From Aquanectria penicillioides (lineage: Eukaryota; Ascomycota; Sordariomycetes; Hypocreales; Nectriaceae), in assembly GCA_003415625.1 (NCBI GenBank), contig PYIU01000007.1, positions 3,348,001 through 3,412,000 on the forward strand: DNA of 64,000 bases. The letters are read 5' to 3'. A program made the translations under genes and the position numbers. This document shows positions 58,806-64,000 of the stretch, piece after piece; position 1 is the stretch's first letter, and each line of letters begins with the position of its first letter. The notes under the pieces were generated by a model. The model did no database searches and had not been told where the DNA came from. It saw only the letters and a program-made list of their open reading frames with translations.

Positions 58806-60240
58806 CTAGTTTGACGATTGCTGCACGTCCACGCGGTTGTTGAACGGCCACGAATCCTTCTTCTTCGGTACTTTGCTATACTAGGATTAGCATCTTGAAT
58901 GATTTGGCAAGTTGATCGTCCTACCTTGTGTCTAAGCGATCTGGCTGCATTTTCGAGCCCAGGTACCGGAAACCCCGCCAGAACCAATTATTGGAAGTGC
59001 TCATCGAAGCCGCAAACTTGGCCATGTTGGCCATCTTCCTGGACCGAGGTTCTCGATCTCTGGCGTATGCTTCTAGAGCGCCTCTCATGTGGATGGTTTT
59101 CGAGTCGGTTATGTGTGCCAAGAGCTCCCGGGCCAATACTGTTGCGTCCTCGATTGCGAACCCCGTGCCCTGGCCACTGGTCGGCATCATAAGCCTGGCA
59201 GCATCGCCAATGAGAACTACATTGCCGCACTGAATCTCGTCCTGCTTCCAAACACGTTGTCGCAGGGGAGTGCGGATTATGCGGTCTGCTGTGTTGAGCA
59301 GCGCTCCAAGGGTGCCTGTATACGGATGGAAAACGTTTTGGTATTTGCGCAATAAGTTAACCGTGGCATTGTAAGGGTACTGGCTCGGGATGACGGCTGA
59401 TTCCCAACGCTCGGCGTCAGTTGTTGACTCTGGGATGGATTCGAGAGGCGAGTTTGAGGACGGTGGCTGTTCTTCCGGGATAACCAGGTCCCATCGTATT
59501 TTGCTATCAGGGCACGGCCCAGATGCCATGAAACCATTCTTCAACCATATGCAGTGAGAGTCGCTAAACTGAGCAACCGCCCCTTTGTTCTTGACATGGG
59601 TCGAAACACCATAGAAGCCTGTTAACCCCATGAAGTCTGGTAGCCATCTTTCGGCCGCGGTGGCGCGGTTTCTCTGCTCCAAGATGAACCTACGGACAGA
59701 AGAGAACCCGCCGTCAGCACCAACCAGCAAGTCCACGCAGACGTCTGTTCCGTCGGCAAAATGGACCCGGGTCTGACCGTTTGTGAGGGCATCAAATCCG
59801 GTAGACTTTTTGGCCCAGACAACCTCTCCGCCAAGTTCCTTGACTTTCTCGACAAGGAGCGATTGAAGCGAGCGCCGTTCAAAGTACATGACCCCCGCCT
59901 GGATGTCATGACTCCACATGGCATTGGCATGGGTGTTGAGCCTCTCATGCCCTCCCTCATAGTCGCAACTCCAAGTAGAAATGGATCCGCACTCATAGCC
60001 TCGTTTCCGAACGGCGTCTCCGAGGCCTAAGCGATATAGAGGATATATGCCGTTGGCAAAGACGCCGACGGATGCGCCTGCGCGGTTTTTCTCATTGTGG
60101 CCCTCTAGGCCCGGGGCAGCGGACTGGTCATATAGAACTGGACGGAACGCGGATCTGAGAGCTGAATTGGAGAGTATTTGAAGAGCCAGCGTGGGACCGG
60201 CGATGGCCGAGCCGATGATGGCGACTGTCTTGGGCGCCAT
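58806..60240 (-). CDS. FAD-dependent monooxygenase (aromatic hydroxylase-like)
   Basis: Predicted class A flavoprotein monooxygenase. The main exon runs from the ATG at 60240. The FAD site is VAIIGSAIAGPTLALQIL, with Ala where the second Gly of GxGxxG usually lies. The middle DG motif is LLVGADGGFSSVRR and the GD motif is IGDAARLMMPTSGQGTGF, with Arg where His is common. If unspliced, the protein stops at 58921 after LDTR (439 residues). I prefer a 49-bp intron (58924-58876, GTAGGA to ATAG, CTAAT branch) and a last exon 58875-58806 adding SKVPKKKDSWPFNNRVDV and a few more, giving 461 residues. The substrate is unknown. No other secondary-metabolism gene is adjacent. It is convergent with the isomerase and divergent from SGF29. 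Confidence 0.85.
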
Positions 60241-61171
60241 CTCCACAACCCAATTGAGACGGTTCAGCCACTTCGGACGGTCGCAACGCTCAATTGACGA
60301 GTCTCACTGGAAAAATGAACCAACGGGGACAAAAATAACCAGAGCTATAAGAACGTGGGAGAATGGGCGTGGTCGTGGTTGTGTCGAGAGTTTGTGCCTG
60401 AGACCTGAGGTTATTGTAGGATGGTCATCAGGTCATGCCATTTTGGAGTACTGGCGCGGGGGGGAAGGAAACCCAACCCTGATTTTCTAGCTTGCTTTTT
60501 TCAAAGAACCATATGACGAAGCAATTCTTGATGAATCATTCAACCCGCTTGAGTGAAATTAGTCGGGTTTATTTAATGGAGAGCTGTCAGACAGGTTAAG
60601 AAGGTTGAACGACATATGGTATGAACACAGTGCAATAATTCAATTCGCACGACCAATGGTGGGGCAGTCTGCGGCTCAGAGGTACTTCCCCAAACCGGTA
60701 ACGTCATGTTTCTTCACCGCCCTAATTCTGCCGCCTCCCACCCGCCACCCGTCTCCCATCATCACAATCATCACCTGCCTCATCGCTAACCCTCTCAAGG
60801 TAGCTTCACATCACAGCATAACATGCACCAACAAACCTTCTGCAAGAGTACATAAAATGGGTTGAGCCCTCTTTTACTTGCACAATTATATTTTTTCTTC
60901 CTTCCAACCTCTAGCTTGTCTGTAGTCGTCTGTGACCCGCACCTTCTTCTTCCGGCCTTCCTTAGCCGTTTGCCATCCGGGCTCGGCGCCTCAACTCCGT
61001 TACCTTCTGCCAAATAAGGTTCGTTCCTTTTTCACTTCCGTCTGTTTTCATACATGATTCGCCCAAGACTTCTTCTTTTTTATTGTGTTTACTGGTTTCT
61101 ATTTCCTTCATCCTGGGTTGATTCTTATTGCGACATCGTGTTTAGGCGGGTGGTATCGGGGCGGAGACGGA
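60241..61171. promoter_or_regulatory. Divergent intergenic region of monooxygenase and SGF29
   Basis: 931 bp between two start codons. The SGF29 side is CT-rich and TTTAG at 61141-61145 may end a 5' UTR intron, but no clear GTAAGT-type donor was found. No gene seen. Confidence 0.5.
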
Positions 61172-62530
61172 ATGGCTAACGGGAAGAAGCCCTCGCGGGA
61201 CGAACTCAAGCACCTCCAAGAGGACCTAGGGCCGTATTATCAACAGCCCCTGCTCCCACGAAGACGCGACCCCCCTTCCAGGGAGGCAACGATTCAAGAA
61301 ATCCGACGTCACCAGTCCAACACTCCGGAGCCTAAACGGCAAAGGCGAGGAGACACGTCCAGCAGAGACTCGACGCCAAACCAGCACAGCAGACAGAGAT
61401 CGAAAAGCGGCGGCCCAAAAGGACAAGTCGCAGCCTCGGAGGTTTCAACACCAAAGAGATCGCCAAGAAGCGAACCAACATCACAGCACACGCCGAAGCA
61501 AGAACCTATAAAGCAGGAAACACCAAGCCGCGAAATGTCACAACGAAACCGAAGTGGGAGGGGTTCCAACCGGAACAATGGAAACTCTCACGGTGAGGAA
61601 GCACAGATTTGGGAATTATGCAAGAGTCAAGTCAGCGAGATTGTTGCTGGCATTAATGCTGAAAACGATAGTCTCACAGAACTCGTCAGCATGGACAAGC
61701 AGGTTGGGGGCATGGATTCCGAGAAAATTCCCGGGGATTCCCTGCAGCAGATGGAGCAGCTATGCCGTACAGGGGTTAAGCACTCTGAAGCGAACATGGC
61801 GGCCCTCAAGGCTCTGTCCGATCAATTGAAGATTCTGCGCGCTGTCGTGGTCGCCAAGGAGCAGTCGGAAGCTCAGGCGGCGGGGCCAGGTAAGCGGCAG
61901 GCCACTAGGGGAGACAGCACAGCCGCGGCCTCGTCGTTGTACGATTTTGACGGCGCCGGAGACTCACCAGTTCCGAGCCCGATTGGGGGAGGGTCCTCGC
62001 GAAAGTATGGGGATCGGTCCAGCAATCGAGACAGGGACAGCATGCCCCCAAAGGCGGACAGCGTTGAGCCTCAAGGGTCGTCAGGAAGCGGAGCCGGGTC
62101 CTCTGTCAACAACAAGTCCAAAGTAGTCTTCTCCAAGGGCGACGCGGTCGCGTTCAAGCCCAAGGTAGTGAGCGGGGACCAGACGTCGGACTGGATACTA
62201 GGCGAAGTGGCGCAAGTGCTGGGCGAGGGTAAGAGCCGACGGTACAAGGTGCTGGACATTGAGCCGGACGACCAGAGCAAGCAAAAGGAGTACCGAACGA
62301 GCGCCAGCAGCATGATTCCGATTACGCCGGAGAGCCAGGCGAGCACCCTGAAGGATTGGGAGTCGGGCAAGGTGGTGCTGGCGCTCTACCCCAACACGAC
62401 GACGTTTTACAAGGCAGAGGTGCACAGCATGGGCGACACCAAAAAGGTCAATCTCAAGTTTGAGGGGGAGAACGATTCGACGACGCTGCAGCAGGTGGAG
62501 CGAAGATTCGTCATCGAGTACCGCGCTTGA
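61172..62530 (+). CDS. SGF29: SAGA complex subunit SGF29, tandem Tudor protein
   Basis: Reader of H3K4me2/3 in the SAGA histone acetyltransferase complex. The open frame extends 5', but the Met at 61172 (MANGKKPSRDELKHLQEDL) is the first with a good context, giving 452 residues and no intron. Residues 1-150 are charged and disordered with many SR/TP pairs. A helical segment follows (about 155-270), including EEAQIWELCKSQVSEIVAGI. The C-terminal 140 residues form the SGF29 tandem Tudor region: GDAVAFKPKVVSGDQTSDWI, VLDIEPDDQSKQKEYRTSAS, MIPITPES, VLALYPNTTTFYKAEVHSMG and the ending VERRFVIEYRA. The acidic and aromatic residues expected for A1 and K4me binding (DIEPDD, YPNTTTFY) are present. 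Yeast Sgf29 is 259 residues; filamentous forms are longer. Confidence 0.92.
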   Translation: MANGKKPSRDELKHLQEDLGPYYQQPLLPRRRDPPSREATIQEIRRHQSNTPEPKRQRRGDTSSRDSTPNQHSRQRSKSGGPKGQVAASEVSTPKRSPRSEPTSQHTPKQEPIKQETPSREMSQRNRSGRGSNRNNGNSHGEEAQIWELCKSQVSEIVAGINAENDSLTELVSMDKQVGGMDSEKIPGDSLQQMEQLCRTGVKHSEANMAALKALSDQLKILRAVVVAKEQSEAQAAGPGKRQATRGDSTAAASSLYDFDGAGDSPVPSPIGGGSSRKYGDRSSNRDRDSMPPKADSVEPQGSSGSGAGSSVNNKSKVVFSKGDAVAFKPKVVSGDQTSDWILGEVAQVLGEGKSRRYKVLDIEPDDQSKQKEYRTSASSMIPITPESQASTLKDWESGKVVLALYPNTTTFYKAEVHSMGDTKKVNLKFEGENDSTTLQQVERRFVIEYRA

Positions 62531-64000
62531 TGGTGAAGTGTGCGCAGCCAACAAGATGAGATGCAAGCCTACATGCCGGAAAGTTAGGCGCAGCAATATC
62601 AGGCCAGACGCACACTGCAGCTTTCGATTATGAAGCATATAAAAGCATAGTCAACGAAGACACGACCATGTTGATGAAAGACAGACCAAGTCCAGAATCC
62701 GGTTCTGGACGCAACGTTGCCCTCCTGAACGACGAGGTCTTGGGAGGATCTTGGGCGTGATACCCGGCAGATGGCCATGGCGAGAAGAACCAAGAATGAG
62801 CAAACGGCAGGCGTTGTAGAGGAGGTGATGTGTAGCAGGCACGGAATATTTGTTTTGAATTCTTTTATTTTTAGCGAATAAAGATGAGACATGAAACGAA
62901 GGATGAGAAGGTGTTCCCAGTAGACGACGATGGAGTTTGTGCAGAATCCCTCGCTTGCATCGGATTGTACTCTCGAGAATCCTCTGGCGTCAATACGGAG
63001 AGCGACTGGTGTGATGACCAACAGCCATGGCGTGCGTGATGACGGAAGGATCACGGGCCGTCGCTTGGAGGTCAGAACATCGGAAGGCAGTGCGTAAATG
63101 AGCCAGTCGAGCATTAGCAATAGGTGCCGGGGAAGGGATTGCCGGTACCTTGCATGCCGCGGAAGAGGTGCTGGTCACCCATGTACAGGGCCGAAGAACG
63201 GTAGGTGTCCAGGGGAGCTCAGGTAGAGGTAGGCCGGGAGATCTGGCGCGTGTGGCTGCACTTGCAACAGTGACGGTCGGTGTGAGGTTCGCGACCATGG
63301 GCCTGTGCCCGGGCCTGGGTCCGGAGCATTGTGGAGCGGCCGAGATGGGCGGGGAGGAACGGACCGAGCAGCTGTGTGTGCTGGAGGTACCTGAGAGCAG
63401 CAGCGAATTTCCGCAGACGACACAGGTACACACATCCATGGTGCCAGACATGGCACACATACATAGTAATAGTAGCACACGTCCCGGTGGTGGCGGACAC
63501 AGGGGCCTCAGAGCGACCCCCTTGAGAGAGCTTTCATCACCATGGTGTGTGTAGGTAGTTTGCCTGGTGGGGGCCAAAATGGGAAAGTGGGAAAATGGGA
63601 GACAGAGCCAAGGCTAAATAAGGTAAGGACCCAAGGTGGAGGGAAATGGAGTCTAATCTTTTTTCCCCCTGCAGCAGCTCTTCCCTCAGGGCAGTTTTAG
63701 CGCTGCAGGCACCTAAAGCAGGACCGTCTAACGATTGGGAGGGCCCCAGAGGGCTACTGTCCTGTGGTACACAGCAGAGGGCCCATGCCTACAGTAGTGC
63801 GCAGTTAGCAGAGGACCCTGGCCCCAGTGGCCCAGTGGCCCAGTGGCCCAGTGGCCCAGTGGCCCAGTGGCTCAGAGGCACAGAGGCACAGAGGCTCCAG
63901 ACGTCTGGAGGCGCTGCGACTGTCGCGTTCGCTGCAGCCCCGGCCGTTGCCCCGTGTTGCCGCTAGTCCCAAGCGGGCCTGGCCCAGGTCCAGGGGTGTG
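62531..64000. other. Right-edge non-coding region
   Basis: 3' region of SGF29, then 1.4 kb with overlapping frames up to 195 codons (minus, 62990-63577) that are compositionally poor. It ends in G/C-rich tandem repeats at 63.8 kb. No gene called; a gene starting beyond the window is possible. Confidence 0.5.
63826..63895. repeat. 10-bp tandem repeat CCCAGTGGCC and AGAGGCAC derivatives
   Basis: Five or more CCCAGTGGCC units in a row are followed by CTCAGAGGCACAGAGGCACAGAGG. A minisatellite-like array in non-coding DNA near the right edge. Confidence 0.9.

Noticed and set aside
1..64000. CRISPR arrays, prokaryotic operons, rRNA or tRNA genes
   Set aside because: Repeats seen are simple tandem arrays without spacers. 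No 5S, tRNA or rRNA signature was found by eye on either strand; a dedicated search could still find a divergent tRNA.

Overview
The window is nuclear DNA of a filamentous ascomycete (Pezizomycotina), most likely a sordariomycete and probably of the order Hypocreales. The evidence is short introns (mostly 44-68 bp, with CTAAC-like branch points), compact eukaryotic housekeeping genes, fungus-specific families (binuclear Zn2Cys6 regulator, fungal arylsulfotransferase-like protein, small GPI-type secreted protein) and an AT-saturated block at the left edge that looks like DNA mutated by RIP. The lineage is inferred from gene content and style. No database search was possible.

Layout: 1-3.7 kb is an extreme AT-rich block with no genes, fading into normal composition by about 4.2 kb. 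Next come an intronless amino-acid transporter (5976-7430, +), a three-exon NDUFB7 gene hidden among short frames (9713-10130, -), and a divergent pair made of a five-exon secreted sulfatase (11153-13156, -) and a secreted arylsulfotransferase-family protein (13862-15487, +). They are followed by an FHA-domain protein (16569-17306, +) convergent with the RNA polymerase I subunit RPA43 (17545-18888, -). After a 4.3 kb gene-free stretch lies a small secreted Cys-rich protein (23160-23825, +). Another 3.3 kb gap precedes GTP cyclohydrolase II RIB1 (27092-28277, +), a large coilin-like nuclear protein (28903-33166, +), a small GPI-type surface protein (34244-34666, +), ribosomal protein eS24 (35100-35906, -) and the eEF2 lysine methyltransferase EFM3 (36451-37552, +).

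The right half is gene-poor. It carries a possible decayed gene near 38.2-38.9 kb, a conserved-looking Ser/Arg-rich protein of unknown function (43256-43894, +), a PPIL4/Cyp6-type cyclophilin-RRM splicing protein (45410-46955, +) and a Zn2Cys6 regulator behind a 5.3 kb upstream desert (52215-53941, +). Then come phosphomannose isomerase with a one-base frameshift (57042-58449, +), an FAD monooxygenase (58806-60240, -) and the SAGA subunit SGF29 (61172-62530, +).

Most genes are unrelated housekeeping neighbours in translation, ribosome synthesis, splicing, riboflavin, cell-wall sugar supply and chromatin. The one arrangement that looks functionally linked is the sulfatase/arylsulfotransferase pair. 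Its shared intergenic region carries a perfect four-unit heat-shock element inside a 24-bp palindrome, next to a TGAGTCA bZIP site. Other points of interest are the phosphomannose isomerase frameshift, the coilin-like architecture and the RIP boundary.
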